Below are positions 1-13,176 of a DNA stretch of 64,000 nucleotides, piece by piece. Made by a program: the position numbers and the translations under genes. Origin of the DNA: Isoetes taiwanensis (taxonomy: Eukaryota > Streptophyta > Lycopodiopsida > Isoetales > Isoetaceae); the NCBI GenBank assembly GCA_021234155.1, contig JAJEKV010000033.1, positions 14,949,422 through 15,013,421 of the forward strand. The letters are read 5' to 3'. How positions within the stretch are numbered: position 1 is the stretch's first letter; each line of letters opens with the position of its first letter. The notes below the pieces were generated by a model. That model was not told the origin of the DNA, made no database searches, and saw nothing but the letters and a program-made list of their open reading frames with translations.

Positions 1-3000
1 AATATAGGATGAAACATTTGAGAGCGTTGAATAGTTAGATAATTAAATATTGCAGCTTGAGTGGGCCAAGTGTGTCTCTCTTATTTTTTTATTCTAAGAT
101 ATGAAGCTGAACATTACCCATATGCATGACCATGATCCTAGCTTTTTACCATGCATGCCCTACATATACATTTTATTTATATCACTCATCAATAGAAACG
201 GATATTAGGTGTTGGTCATGCATAAGTTGAGGCCAGTGTTAATAAGGACCTTATTATTCTTGTTTGCTGATGATTTGCATCTTAACTATATTATTATTTT
301 TTTAATTATGCGTGGATCGGTTCTAATTTTAGATTTGGCAAGATCGTTTAAAAGCGGTCAGCCGGTCCCTTTGCTTTTCGAGAAGCCCGTTTACTTCTTT
401 GGCGTTTACCTCCGTCTATTTCTCTGCCTCGGCAATAAACTCATCCATTTTAGGGGCAAGTTTCCTTGAGAATCCGTGAGAACAAAAGCGGTTTTGGGAA
501 GAGCCGGGATTTTTTAGGGTTTATGTATTGTTTTGGGAAAAATAAAAGATCGGGGAGGAAACAACTTAAGGCTAAAGGGAAGCATATGATTTGGCAATAG
601 AGATCACGGATTAGAGATATGGTCATAGCCACAGAAGTCGAGGGGCTTATTCTGAGAGGAACTTTGTGGCGGAAGTTTAGATCGAGGATGCTCTAAAGAG
701 GCGTTCAATCCCATGAGGGGCTATTAATTCTTACGATTCTATTTCTTCTTCACCCTACTTTAATAAATTACCATGGTATAGTTGTAAGTTGAGATGCTTT
801 TTTTTCTTTGCATTTCTTATGCAATGACCATATTATTTGGGTTCTATATATCCATCCCTGGCTAGCATTGTCCCTTCCTTAAGCAAATTTGTTTAGCATT
901 GAATGCAAGAAGTTCTTTCTGATTGCAACCTGAAGCTTTTAGATCTAAAATTTTTGAGCCTCAAAGGCGAGTTTTTTGGATTTGAGTATGACCATGGCAA
1001 AAGATGAAACATGTAGCATTAATTAATATGAATTGCAACCTAATTGATGGCAATGGGATAGAGGCATGCATAGAGGTATGTGCATTGCATTTTGTTTTCT
1101 TATTATTTTGTGGTTGAGAGACTGCAATGTTTGAAATACTGTGATTGCACAACAAGTGCCATATTAGTAGTAGACATGCTTTGTTGGTTTGCACCTAATC
1201 CATCATATATGGGATTATTATGCAATCACTTGCAATGTTCTTAACAAACCCTAGAGATATTAATAACTCTTAGTAATGAAGTTGTCTTAAAACTATTCAC
1301 GTGCTCTTGAAGCCTTTCTTAACTCTTTCTGCGGATATGGCAGGAGTGCAAGCTCATTGCATTCATCTGCGGTGGCATTAGGAAGCAGAACAAATTTGTG
1401 CCTTGATTTCACGCATCTCAAATGATTAATATCTTTACACCTTGATTATTTCAGCGGCTTGAGAATAAAGATAATGGCGACTTTAATTGTTCGGACAATG
1501 CCACTTAACAAAGTAATGTAATTTTAAAAATATTAAAACATGTATCTTACACATATTTGCATATCACGAAGTCTTTTGTATCCTATTGTTGGTCTAAGAT
1601 ATGTGGAATTACGGTCTTGATAGGCATAGGCTGGTGCCAATTCAAGTCTCCAAATTAGGGACCTTCAAATTCCTATATGTACCAAACACATTGTCTTTTT
1701 GGTTGGGATAATGCCCATAGGCCGGATGTATATATAGATGCCATCGAGGGGGAGAGGATGATCTCTAATACCAACATATGAGCCACTTACATGGCCGGTA
1801 TGTAAATATGATTGATTGAATGTCGATTTTAAGTGTAAGGCCTAGCAACTAATGAGTGAATAAAAAGGTTGTGCGGTGAGCATAGTCGGGAGTACACATC
1901 TGATTGGTTCACGAGAGAGCGAGTTCGGTACGCAATGATGGAGTTACATATGCCGCTCGAGACAATTTTAGTATGCTCATCTCTGACTTTCAAGATAAAG
2001 TGATTAGAGTTTGTTTGCCAAGTGAATTCTGCATTTTGGTATGGTGAACAAAATAATGGCTCTTTAGCGACAATGTACTAAAAATGCAAAATGCATGGTA
2101 GTTTTAACCCTTACAGCAGAACACTCGACTTATCTCATAGCCATTTTAAATGGCGTGTGCCAAATAAGTTCTTTGGGAAAATATCGAATAATGTGTCTAT
2201 CTTGATTCATGTATTTGTCTTGGTTGTTAATTATCTATCTCGGCAAAATGATATTTTATAAATAGTGCATTTACCAAATGGGCAAAGGAGCTCTTCTATA
2301 AGAGTGAATTCATTTTGAAGAGTTGGGAGTTTAATTCTCCCTGGCCCAAATGACTATCTCTTAGATCTTTACTGAGATGATACTCTTAGCATGGCGAAAT
2401 GATGTGGCATGTTGAAATTATACAAAGGGAAAGCATGAAAAGGTATTTCATAGCATAGACTTATTGAGGTGAAAAGAAATTGATGTTTCAAGAATTGCAT
2501 ATTTTGTATGGGACATACACAAGGAAAGAAGAGGCCATTGTAGGAGATAATCTACTTTAAATGACAATCTTATCTACCCTCTTTGTATTTTTGCAGACGT
2601 TTGATTGCCAACAGAATGGAAAAATGGAAATAAATATGCATGGAATGTTGTCGTTTCTCTGAAGCAACAATCTTGGACGATGTGACCCGGGATGCACACC
2701 ATAATATGTAAGTTCGAGTCACAAGGCATTATTATTGTGGGCTATACTATATTTTTGGCATATCAGTCGGTGTTTTGCTTTAAGTTTTTTTGTTGCTATA
2801 TGAACATTATTGCTAATTTATATTTGATAAAAGAACCAAAACAACATGAAACATTTTAGGAACTTCTTGCTATTCACCTACATGTATCAACACTTAATTT
2901 AAATTCTTAAGATATCACCTATCACCTTATGGGAAAAAGGGCAGTTGTTGTTGGTGATCGTTATAATAGCAAAGGATATCCCTCAACTATGCCTAACTTG

Positions 3001-4680
3001 CTAAGAACTAATCCTCAAGAGCGGAATCGCGACAAAAAAGAATCTTAAAATATTTAAAGGTACCGCGACTACTTTGTTAAAATAGCGATATCATAGAGTG
3101 CCTCCACTTGATTACAAAATAAAATTACAAAGCGAGGCTTTCTCGACTGGAGCCCAAAATATTTATAACCTCTCAAGCTGATGCCTAACTGCTTGGCCAG
3201 GCACCATTACTAATGATTGATAGAAGCTGACATGCTTTTCGCACCCTTTGCATGACCTCGTCATACATTCAATGCACAAACAATTGGGACAAAGTAAAAC
3301 AAACAACAAATTTTAAACAAACACATTTTTCTTCTAGGTGGAAGCAAATTGTATTAAGATGTTATGTGGAAAAAAACGCATATGCAAATGGCAACATCTC
3401 CACAAAATCTTCCACGACCATCTAAGCCACATGTTCAAGTCACCATACTTACGAGAAACAGATCTCCCTTATTGGTAACTAAGGAAATATATGTAGTTAA
3501 TCTCTTGAGAAACATAAACACAAAATGCTTTTGTAGTTGTTTGGGTCCACGTAGGCCAATTAGTGCTGTGGATAATAAATATCAAATCAAATCCAATTCA
3601 ATTCTTTAAGGTAGGAAGTACTTATAATGCTTACTATATGGGACTTGCAACACTTAAAACAAAAGCATGCATTGACGATTGTGAGACTATTTGACTTGTC
3701 AACTAAAATTAAGAAGATAATAGAAAAAAAAGATATATTTGTTGGGTAAAAGCATTGAAAGGGTGTCTATAAATGTAGCCCTTACGGCCCTTATACATAT
3801 GTCACCAGATACATTTTGGAATAAGCATCATCATGACGGGCTGGCCAGCGCCATGATTAATGGCTATCACTACTACGAACGCGGTATGGGATTTTTTGAA
3901 ATTCTTTCCCAAATTCTTTCTTGGTTTGCCTCTGGATTCACTATCATTTTGCCTTCTACTTGCTTGAATTCCGATCACGAATTCTTCATCTAGCTATGGC
4001 CCCAGCGCTGAGATGAGTGCTTGCTCATCACCCATTAAGCGAAGATGCGATTACTTGGCGGTGGAATTTTTACCTCGAGGATTTCACGTTTGGGTTACGA
4101 GGTGATCGAGCCAAAGACCTCTATGTGATAAACATCTGGTGTACCCACATACCCAACCTAGAGATGGTTATGAGCGAGGGTATGGGGTGAAGCTCCAAAA
4201 GCGAGGCGAGGATTCAGGAAGGAGAATCCGAGAACGCATGGAAAGATGATTTTTAAATATTATGAATTGGTTTATGGCAAAAGCAGGTTACAAACCACAT
4301 TATATTTCAACCTATTTTGCGAGCATTTGCTCTTCACTTGAAGGGCTTTGTTGATTGGATGGGCGTGGCTAGGACGCTGAGTCACTTCACCCAAAACCCT
4401 CATTTAGGACATTCTGAGGACCTAGCGAGGTAAATCCTCAACTATCAAGCGAGGACATCGTATTGCGGCTGAGGAATATTAGAATACGGGTTTATTCTAG
4501 ATGGGATGTTGACACAATAAGCGATTACTTAAGCATGGGTTGGAGAAAACTAACCTATTGGATGAGTAGAAGCCTTTGGAAGAAAAAGGAGGAATGCATT
4601 GAAGGTCATCGTACGGATTGAGGGTAGAAAGGATATCTTATCCAGAAGATACCTTGCGGCAGAGATGCACTTGAGAAAAT
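1..4680. other. Left flank without recognisable gene
   Basis: AT-rich sequence with only short, unconvincing reading frames on both strands. No conserved domain, splice-bounded exon, terminal repeat or RNA gene could be supported. Two T-arm-like words occur (about 2326-2342 and 2710-2722), but without a matching A-box or acceptor stem. It may be old repeat-derived DNA. Confidence 0.5.
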
Positions 4681-4682
4681 AG

Positions 4683-5075
4683 ATGAGACAAAGCGAGGAA
4701 TTTGACAAATTGTCGAGGGATCTGGCTGGAAATCAAGTTATGTTGGTGTTGGAAGGTAAGTTGGAAGACTTGGTTATGAGTAGACATGATAAAGAACAAC
4801 ACTCTTCTAAGCTAGAAATTGGTTTCACGAGGGAAGCAACTAAAGACATTGAAAGGCATGAAATCTCAATTGAACAAGCAAAGAAAAACTTAATTGCATT
4901 GAATTGGTTCGGCAAAAGGCATTCCGCGATTTTAGGATTTTATGGGGAGGCGGGACCTATTACATGCACTTTTAGAAGACCTACAGTAGGAGCTACTTCT
5001 ATAGAAGCGATTCATCACATTAGTTCATGTACATTGTGGCCAAGGCTTTGCTTAAAGCGGTTTATTCTTTACTAG
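4683..5075 (+). CDS. Hypothetical charged protein fragment
   Basis: An open frame of 130 codons starting at an ATG. The first 85 residues are rich in Glu, Lys, Asp, Arg and Leu and look helical or coiled-coil. The remainder has lower complexity and may be non-coding read-through. No family is recognised. The sequence upstream has no clear promoter. It could be an exon of a decayed gene or a fragment of a retroelement gag-like protein, but neither can be shown. Confidence 0.25.
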   Translation: MRQSEEFDKLSRDLAGNQVMLVLEGKLEDLVMSRHDKEQHSSKLEIGFTREATKDIERHEISIEQAKKNLIALNWFGKRHSAILGFYGEAGPITCTFRRPTVGATSIEAIHHISSCTLWPRLCLKRFILY

Positions 5076-5324
5076 CTCCATCTTGAGATGCTTATTGCCT
5101 CTTCTGCTTGTATTTATCTAGTCCATAGAAAGGCAATTGCATAAAGGTTGCATACGGGATGGGGGCATTGAATTGGCTTGGTTTCCACTGTTGTGAAAGG
5201 TATGCATTGCTCTGAAACTAATTTAAACTTATATTTCTCTTCATTCATATTTGTTATTGTAGCTATAGTTCTACATGTATGGCTTTTGATTGCATTGCTA
5301 TTCCTTTGGCCATGTATAACTTTT

Positions 5325-5712
5325 AGTGTACATGCATGTGAGAGGTACATAGGCATATATTTTGCTTGTTTATTGATGCTTTTATTTTTTTTGAGCTTGG
5401 ATAGGTTATGCTCCAGGTTGTACATGTGTCTCTAATGGAGTCTACATCTGAAATAGATGTACATGCATTTATCTTTAGGGGTGCATCTATAGATGGATTC
5501 ATAAGTATGTGCATTTTTTACATATATGTGCTTTTTTTGGCATAGATCTACATTCCTTAGGCCCGGATACCTACATGCAGGTACATTGAGGTACACTCTA
5601 TGTACATTGAGGAACATGTACATGTACATTTGGCTATAGTTAAATGTGGTTCGCATTACATTTGGTACATTTATGTACATGAAATGTACATGCTTGGCGA
5701 GAATGTACCAGA
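5325..5712. repeat. TGTACA palindrome cluster 1
   Basis: Dense run of short palindromes built on TGTACA/ATGTACAT, with related TACAT words at irregular spacing. The densest part is about 5571-5705. It lies just upstream of the decayed plus-strand gene that begins near 5.8 kb. Two further clusters of the same word occur at 9.48-9.54 and 11.57-11.96 kb. Confidence 0.7.
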
Positions 5713-5815
5713 TATTTCTCATTAGTTCGTTTTTCATGTTCTTTTTATGTCTATTGAAATTTAGATCATTTGTTTGTTTTGCGGATAGGGTTGTTCCTGT
5801 ATCGAAGCGGCTTTA

Positions 5816-7532
5816 ATGGGCGTGTTCTTGAGCCATACGCATGGAAGCTCTCTTTCTGATTTTCGCAGGCATAATAGCGGGGCCGAATCACGTAGACCCT
5901 CAACCTTCCGGCTCGGATCACCAATGACATTTCTGGAGTGCGATGTAAACCATACGCAGCGGTGCCTCCTCGAACATGGCAAAGTGAAGTTGAGGGGAAA
6001 TTGAGAGGATGGCACTTGAAAGCTTCGCGATTTGCGGTCGCGAGAGCCAATGGCGCTGCAGAAACTCTTTCATCACCAAGTGCTAAATTAGTAATTGGAG
6101 AAGCTAAGAAAGATTAAAACCTGTCACCGGCACATCATCCTCACGAGGTCGGTTACGGACACATTGCGAGAAGAAGCTACAAGGACCGCAGTCAGTTTTA
6201 GCGGGGAGATGCGAGGGGAAGAGGCTGAGTTGGTAGTTGAGTCCCTCAAAGAGGCAAGAATCGCGGTGATGGCACTCCAAAAGAGGAAAAAAAGCAGGCA
6301 AAATCTCCAGCAACAAAAAATGTCCTCCGAAAAAGAAAATCTCCCGAGCAAAAAAGTGCCACCTGCACCTAGAAAAGAGGTATGTCCAAGATGAACTAAT
6401 TTTTGTTAAACATCACCGGTTATGGTAATTAACCATTTTTTGGCCCGCATAGGATTGCGATCCGCAGTGAGTGAAGGCTGATCACGATCATACAGTGGGC
6501 AGGAAGAGGAAGAGGATCTGGCAAATATTGATGTGATAACAAATAAGGTCACGGCGATCCTCGAGATGATCTTTGAAGCGGTGATGAATTTACAAGGTGA
6601 GTAATATACAATTGATTACAATATAGATATATTCTTTTGCTAATCTTTGTTGTTTCCTTATGCAGTTTAGTGAACCGTGAAAAGGTTAGTTCCATTCACT
6701 CCTTATAAGGTACATCTCCTAAGCTGCACCCTCTATCTTTCAAAGTGATGTTGTGAGGATTACAGCTGGAGCTGGACTTGACACTCCTAAGATAGTAGAT
6801 GTCTATGGGAGGTAGGCTAGCATTTCCAACATATTTATGTTATTTCATTCCCTAAAGTCACTCATCTTATGTATTAATATGTATCTGGATTTGTGTGTAG
6901 GTACCTTTGTAGCGGTCTTCCATCGATTGGAAACCTGAAGTTTTTTCTGATTCGGCCAGGACACCTTCAGAATTTTTGTGAATTCCCTCAAGAGCGAGAA
7001 GTCACACGAACACTAACATAAAGGAAGGGGCTGGATGGCATTTTTGATTTGCAAGATGCCAATACATATTCATTCCAATTCTGCAAGGCCCAAATGTAGC
7101 ATTAGCTTAATACTTATTGCTTGCTGGTCCAAGCGAAAAGCTCTTTTCCATGTATAGCTGGCCCAAGTATCACGGATCCTCTCTCTGTCAAGGCTATGTA
7201 CCCATTTGATGCTAAAGTGGTCGAGTAAGTATGAGTTTACATTTTGTTTTATGATTTGATTATTTATTCTCATATTGCAATTTCTTGTACTTGATTTATT
7301 CTCATTGCAATTTTCGCGAGGGTTTCATAAGCTTGTGATCAATAACATGATGCTTTCGGATCAACGGCTTAAACCATGGTAGGAAGAACTTTGATACTCA
7401 CGTGTTACGTCCTAAAATGCGAGAGGAAACTAGTACCGACAACCCTTGCATGTACATTTGTGGCTTACATGCACAAATTCATAGATAAAGAGTGGGTTGA
7501 TGCTGCGACCAAAACTCCATTTTTGTAAGTAG
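5816..7532 (+). pseudogene. Decayed multi-exon gene, Lys-rich product, unrecognised
   Basis: Several exon-like segments on the plus strand are followed by good splice donors. Segment 6095-6379 encodes a basic, Lys/Arg/Glu-rich stretch ending at a GTATGT donor. About 6500-6596 encodes an acidic helical piece ending at GTGAGT. About 6745-6815 ends at a GTAGGC. Another segment starts after an AG near 6899 and runs, with stops, to a GTAAGT near 7225. Another near 7381-7527 ends at GTAAGT. Frames between them are broken by stops, so the gene is old or the assembly noisy. No family recognised; the basic segment suggests a nuclear protein. The segments precede an FCP1-like remnant on the same strand and could belong to the same gene. 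Confidence 0.4.
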
Positions 7533-7946
7533 GAGCATATTTATTTTCCTATTAGTTATTTGTTGGTATAGTCCTCTAATACTTGTGCACCATGCGAGAT
7601 GACTTCCAGGTTAGTTTCCTTTGATGCCTATGCCAAGTCCGCGGAGGGATCATCTAATGGAGCATTAATTGTAAATGAGATGAATATACAACTGATTGTT
7701 CCTACACATAGTAGATAGTCCCTTTGACTTGTTTGTAAATTCTGATTTTGTATGAGCCATGCTCAGAGAGCTTCTTTATTACTCAACAAGTAATGAAAAA
7801 ATTAATTTATTTGTCTCACTTGCACATTACGAAATAACAATCGTGTAATTATCAATGTGTTTTTCTCAATTGTGTGTACGAAATGTAATTATAAATTGTG
7901 AATCTCAAGTGTTTCTTTGTGAGGGTGAATGCGTCTAATTCGGGGG

Positions 7947-8430
7947 AGAAAGCTCGTTATCTTTGACTTAAATTACGTGTTGGGCAAAAGGTGTGCACAA
8001 GAATGAAAATATTAACTCAAGATACCAACGAGATCGGAGAAAGATGAGCTTCAATTTAATATAGAAGCGGTTTTCTTGCACGCAGGCGGGGTTAGCATCC
8101 TTTGTTAGCATTTGTAGAAGGGTTTGATGTTGCCATCTGGTCTTCACTCACTTCTAAAAATCTTCAGCAATTGTGGAACATATTTGGCGTGCTTGCCATA
8201 AAGGCGAAGTTTGTTTACGGCCGGGCCGGTGTTGGACTGCGCCACACAAACACCCTCACCCACGAACCTCAAAAGGGGTTGTTTGTGAAACCATTAGGCT
8301 ATGAGTATGGAAAGAGTACCCAGTCACTTATGGACACATCTGATTACGTCGGCAACCAGAAAGATACAAATCCACTTTGAATCACAGCTAGGAAGCTACA
8401 TATGTCCTTTCTCTTGGACAGGTATTATAT
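7947..8430 (+). pseudogene. FCP1/NLI-interacting-factor HAD phosphatase remnant
   Basis: Near 7953 one frame reads LVIFDLNYVLG, which fits the HAD motif I of the plant FCP1/NIF family (Asp-Leu-Asn in place of the usual Asp-x-Asp). From 8102 another frame gives FDVAIWSSLTSKNLQQL, the family's motif II region (normally V-A-I-W-T-S-A). It is followed by a segment ending LFVKPLG, like the family's LFLK block. A third frame near 8360-8400 gives RYKSTLNHS, like the Pro-Tyr-Lys-x-x-Leu-Asn block after the motif III aspartates. The blocks occur in the right order but in different frames with stops. In this family the enzyme dephosphorylates proteins such as the RNA polymerase II tail. This copy is broken, or the assembly is. 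Confidence 0.6.
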
Positions 8431-9250
8431 TTGGTATTGATTGCTTGTCATGGGCTGTTCCATGGCTTAATGGATTAAAATGGCGAGAAGATGGTATAGT
8501 TTACATGTGAAGAGCATCCAATGACTAATGCGGCCCGGATGGCATATGGGAGGCGGGGTGGAGCAGTTTTGCTAGCAAACTATGGCAGCAACTTGGGTGC
8601 TACGCTTGCCCTAGAGGCCAGTCAATATGCAGACAAGGAATGGAAAGCGCCATCATGTTATTGGCCTCTCAAGGCTGGCCCATTGTTGAGATACAGGACT
8701 TTGGTGATGTACAAATTCAAATGTTATGAATATGTATCAAAGTTTTGTTCATTTGCACTTGAGTACTCTATTCTTCTTGTCTTTCTTATTGGGTACAATT
8801 ATGAGTGTGTATACATAATTAAAGTGATCTTCATTTGCTTTTGTAGATGAATGGTGAAACACAAAAAGACTATTAAGAAACTAGAGATGAGGGATTTAGC
8901 TGCACCAGAGGAGTAATACAAACCAACACAAAAGGCTGCAAATTACATAGGGTTGGGGACGATTATCGCCTCTATCTTTGCTTTACGTTCACGAACTTTG
9001 GGAAAGGTTGAGCAAATTGAAAATTATGAGAACGAGCAACCATGAAGGTTATATTGGCAGCAAATCACTTGTTGCACAACCCTTGGGGAAGGCACGATGT
9101 CACGGAAGATGCAGGCCATGTAGGATGGAAAGGTTTTGCGATTGTGCGTGCTATAGAAACGCATGGACTCTTGCTTTGAAGGTTATCTCATGACCTCTGG
9201 CCGGGCTGGAAGCTTATGATGCAATAGTCATAAGATGTCAGGGCTCCCTC
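8431..9250 (+). other. Decayed coding-like fragments after FCP1 remnant
   Basis: Two stretches look as if they once coded on the plus strand: 8521-8710 (a Gly/Ala/Leu-rich piece) and about 9070-9190, where one frame reads DAGHVGWKGFAIVRAIETHG. Neither matches a family I know. A donor-like GT follows the first. They may be the 3' exons of the preceding gene. Confidence 0.25.
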
Positions 9251-9469
9251 TTGACATTTTGAGCTTGGTCATGAATTATGGCCATGCTCATTTTAGTGTG
9301 TTATATTTATGTCCACAATGTAAATATATCAACCATTTGTACATGAAAACACTGTCCATTTCTTATCTTTTGCCATGGTAGAAACCATTTTGAGTGTTTA
9401 TGCAATTCAACTTCTTGTGTTCAATTCTACAATCAACTTACACTTAACAAATTTTTATAATATTTACGG

Positions 9470-9545
9470 AATGTACAACGGATGTACATAAGATGTACAT
9501 CATTGTACATCTCTCTTCACATTGATGTACATAATGCATACAGTA
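9470..9545. repeat. TGTACA palindrome cluster 2
   Basis: Four or more ATGTACAT/TGTACA words in about 65 bp. The cluster sits between the end of the plus-strand remnant and the minus-strand remnant at 9.75-10.2 kb, in the convergent 3'-3' interval. Confidence 0.65.
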
Positions 9546-9750
9546 GTCGGTTCGCCAGTTCTTATAACAAAAGTATTACAATATTTCAGGGAAAGTACTA
9601 GGGTCTGGAAAAACTTGGAGTCATGTCATCTACAATTCTTTGGAGTTGTGATAGCAATGTCTCATGGACTTCATCGGCAGAGTGATCTTTGTGCTTTGCC
9701 TTAAAACTGTGTTTTACTTTCTTGAATGGAGTTCGAACCCCAATCATAGA

Positions 9751-10199
9751 TTACTGCGAGGAATTTACCAAAACATTCTTAGTAGGAAGCGGTTTATACT
9801 TATTGTGGCGACACGGGATTAGTTCATAATATTGTCCTTCAATGACACTAGTGCGGCCAGTATTCATTTCCATAGTCATCAATTGAATCTTCTTCCAATG
9901 CATGCTTTTCCACAGTGCACACACATGAGCATAGTATGAAACACCTTCCACATTGTGTAAATTAACAAAAGACACAAATACATACGAGAAAGCGACTCGG
10001 TGTCATCTAAACCTGACCTGGGTCCTCTTGCATACCAAAACATCCCACATCTTTTCGAAAACTGCAACCACGAGGAGGCAATATGATGCATGGGCTCCCC
10101 GAACTTTAGAGACCATTCTCCGCGATGTTTAATGTTCTCACAATTCAACCAATTGAAGTTAATGCAAGCATCCATAGCTTGCGAGGTGATGCATAGCAA
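9751..10199 (-). pseudogene. Hypothetical gene remnant, minus strand
   Basis: Two overlapping minus-strand frames carry coding-like sequence. The right part (10199 down to about 9960) contains EPMHHIASSWLQFSK and a following Gly/Arg-rich piece. The left part (9975 down to 9751) contains GQYYELIPCRHNKYKPLP. A frame change between them near 9960 suggests an intron or indel. Transposon-derived origin is possible, but I recognise no catalytic motif. It faces the plus-strand remnant across TGTACA cluster 2. Confidence 0.3.
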
Positions 10200-11564
10200 C
10201 TTTGTTGGATCTGGCGTTTATAGTTGACCTGAGAATCTGGCGAGTGCAGGGTAAAGTCTTGCAATTGAATGCTTTAACTGCTGTTCACATCTGTTTTCCA
10301 ACCTCCCAAAACACCCTTTCACAATCCGATTCCTTAGGCCTTAAAGCGCACAAAATTTTGTTTTACTTTTGTCAACGGCATGCCATTTTGTTGTTTTCTC
10401 TACCTTTCGCTCTCAATACAACTTTGCTATACCAGCCCACCAGCCATCATGTGCCTTTCCATGGCGGATCAAAATTCCATATCATCACTTTCGAATTTTT
10501 ATTTTCAACATGGTATCTCTGATTCATACCATGCCGTCTTGATTTGAATTGAGATGATGCACAACCATCGGAAATACACATAATGAAGGTTTATGTGTCC
10601 ACACTCCACGTATTCTTAAGCCACCCCAAATGTAATTTTAAAACTCATGTTGCACAAAATGAGTGTCATGCTTCTGTCATCTGAAACATAGAAATGCACT
10701 TTTTAAAGCTTACCTTCTATTTTCATCATTGAAATATGGACCAAAATACTAATTTGGTCGAGGAATTCCAATGTTTCGGATTGCGTCCACTGGTTCAATG
10801 TGTAGTTCTCTGCCAAAGTCAACAACGGACAACACACTATTATGCGGGAGTTTCTCAACACATCTTTTAAAATTTTGATTTTGCTCTGCCGGTGTCTTTG
10901 TAAAGTTATGATCTGTATAAACTTAGCAAGCTATTTTCATGTTCTTTTAACAAAGCAGTCTTTGTCATTACGATCCAACTAATCTAAGCCTTACGGATGT
11001 ACCTTTTTGGATTAGCTCATTGACATATGCATATACTTGCAGTCCACATTAAGATTCCATCTTCCTGGATTTGGAGCCGGTCATCTAATTTCTTCCTCCA
11101 TTCATCACATTACTTTGATGCATTTTTAGTTTATGCCATTCATCAGTCACATATTTCTACTTAAGCTGTTGGCCCCTCCACAAGAATCTTAACATTATCA
11201 AAAGTTTTCTTGTTTGCTTGACATACTCCATTGTTTCTTTGGGATGCCTGAGACACTCTGGCTGACAAGTGCAATTAACATGTAAAGGGATCTCCTCATA
11301 TCATTGAAGGCCTTCATGCTGAGATCTGCTTGTCATGTTTGACTACAGCAACATGTTTCTCTCTTCAATTTCCTTATGCAATCAGGTTTCAGATACTTTC
11401 GAGAGCTATGCTGAATTTTGGTATCGGGATACGATATAGAAAGCACATTGATAAAGCTCGGTACGCAATAACCACAAAGCATTAAAGACCATGTTAGCAA
11501 AATGATGCTTCGGCAACCGGATGCCAAAAGAGTATTGAGAACTATACTATTGTACAATTAATGT
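10200..11564. other. No recognisable gene
   Basis: Short frames only. There may be further decayed exons of the minus-strand remnant, but nothing with a domain, clean splice junctions or a repeat structure. Confidence 0.4.
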
Positions 11565-11960
11565 ATGGTCTATGTACATAAAATGTCAATACTTGAGTTC
11601 AACGTCATTCTTTATTACATCTAATGTACATCTAATGTACTTGATTACATCTAATGTCTGATACTTGGACTCCTTGATCTAATACTTGTACATCTACAAT
11701 GTACATCTAATGTACAACAGTACATCAATGTACATCAATGTACATCTAATTATGTTCCAATATTGGTACATCACATTAATGTTACAATATTAGTACAACT
11801 AATGTACATAATAATGCGATTTGTTTGGCTTCATTACGAGAAAGTACACTAAAATGTAAGAAATGATGTAATTTTGATATTAGTACATGTAAAAATGCGG
11901 CTGCATGGACATGTAAGAAAAGTGTTAATGGATGTACATCACAAAAAGTACCTATGCTTT
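11565..11960. repeat. TGTACA palindrome cluster 3
   Basis: The longest of three clusters. ATGTACAT and CTAATGTACA words recur with about 8-20 bp spacing, most densely at about 11620-11745. It lies on the far (5') side of the minus-strand remnant, mirroring cluster 1 on the 5' side of the plus-strand remnant. Confidence 0.7.
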
Positions 11961-13176
11961 TATCAACGTTTACGCTGCTATATAAACAATGTATAAATGT
12001 AAACAATGTGGAAATGCAATACATTTCATGAAAACCATGTGTATTCATTAGCAGGTCACTTAGAACGAGAACTAGAATGTCTGAAGAAAGTCATGAAAGA
12101 ATTTTGGAAGAAATATAAACTCAAAGGCCAGATTGGTTAGGTTACAAAACAAACTGTGAGATATATCAAGGGTATTGTATTGCTTGTGTTCTCCTCTTCT
12201 TGAGCATCTCTAACCTTTGGTGAAACTTTGGTAGTATCGAGAGACAAAATTCAAGACGACATTTGATTGAATCATCGATTTCTATTTGATCTTGGCATCC
12301 TTCACCCACTTAAAAGCCCATACATTTCTCCATAATGACGTATAGCTGCTTCTTATAACTGCGGCTTTGGATAAATTCTTGGAAACATCTTTAGCAATTT
12401 TGAAGAAACATTCTTGTTTATATCTCCTTTTTTCAACAATCATTGATAACGATTTAGAATGGCAGCCAATTTATCTTTGCTATTGGCGTCTTTACTTCTT
12501 AAGCCCTCTTTCTAAGTTTGATCATTGATTTCATAACGACGCTTGGAAGGTTTTGAAGTACAGGTTAAAGCGAGAAAAAAACATTATCTTGCATAAGCGA
12601 TCTACAAAAACTAATCTTTGATCACGGGCCGTGGGTTTTGCGGCAAGCGAGGATGCAATCCACCCGACACATCAACAGCTTCTTTATTGTTTTGTGGCAT
12701 AACAACCTGGCCAATGTCACGTATGCTGCGCTTAGAACCATCACTTCGATTGGAATTCTCACCCTCCATGAGCGATTGGGGAATTGATTTGTATTTCTTG
12801 TAGATTCAATTGGCATGTGTTTTATACGGAATTCGCCCGGTGTTAGATCTGTGAAAGGGGAATTTGGGAAGGGAGAGGCCGGATCCATCCAATTGGTTGA
12901 TTGGTTCCGATTGGTTAACCAAATTTGGGAATGTCGAGGATGATCTTGCAATCATTGCATATCGACACAAAGCGACAAACCATAGTATCTTGATGTACAT
13001 CTAAATATACCCCCAAAAAGCACAAGTGCGTCCTTCAATTGATCACGATGTCACATTACACCCTTTCATGCTTTTTACCTACATTTCACTTGTGTTAGAT
13101 GTGATGTGGAATGGGAAGGGGAGGGCATTCTTTTTAGTTCCCTAATCTGCAGAATCCGATAGCAATACGTAATGGC
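11961..13176. other. No recognisable gene up to assembly gap
   Basis: AT-rich sequence with no supported gene. A minus-strand frame at 12951-12622 is open for 109 codons but shows no family signature or codon bias. Confidence 0.4.

Noticed and set aside
2280-2350. tRNA-like T-arm word (GGGAGTTTAATTCTCCC)
   Set aside because: No acceptor stem, anticodon arm or A-box could be paired around it.
9720-9745. Pol III box-B-like GAGTTCGAACCCC
   Set aside because: No matching box A at the proper distance upstream and no poly-T terminator; a chance match or old SINE piece.
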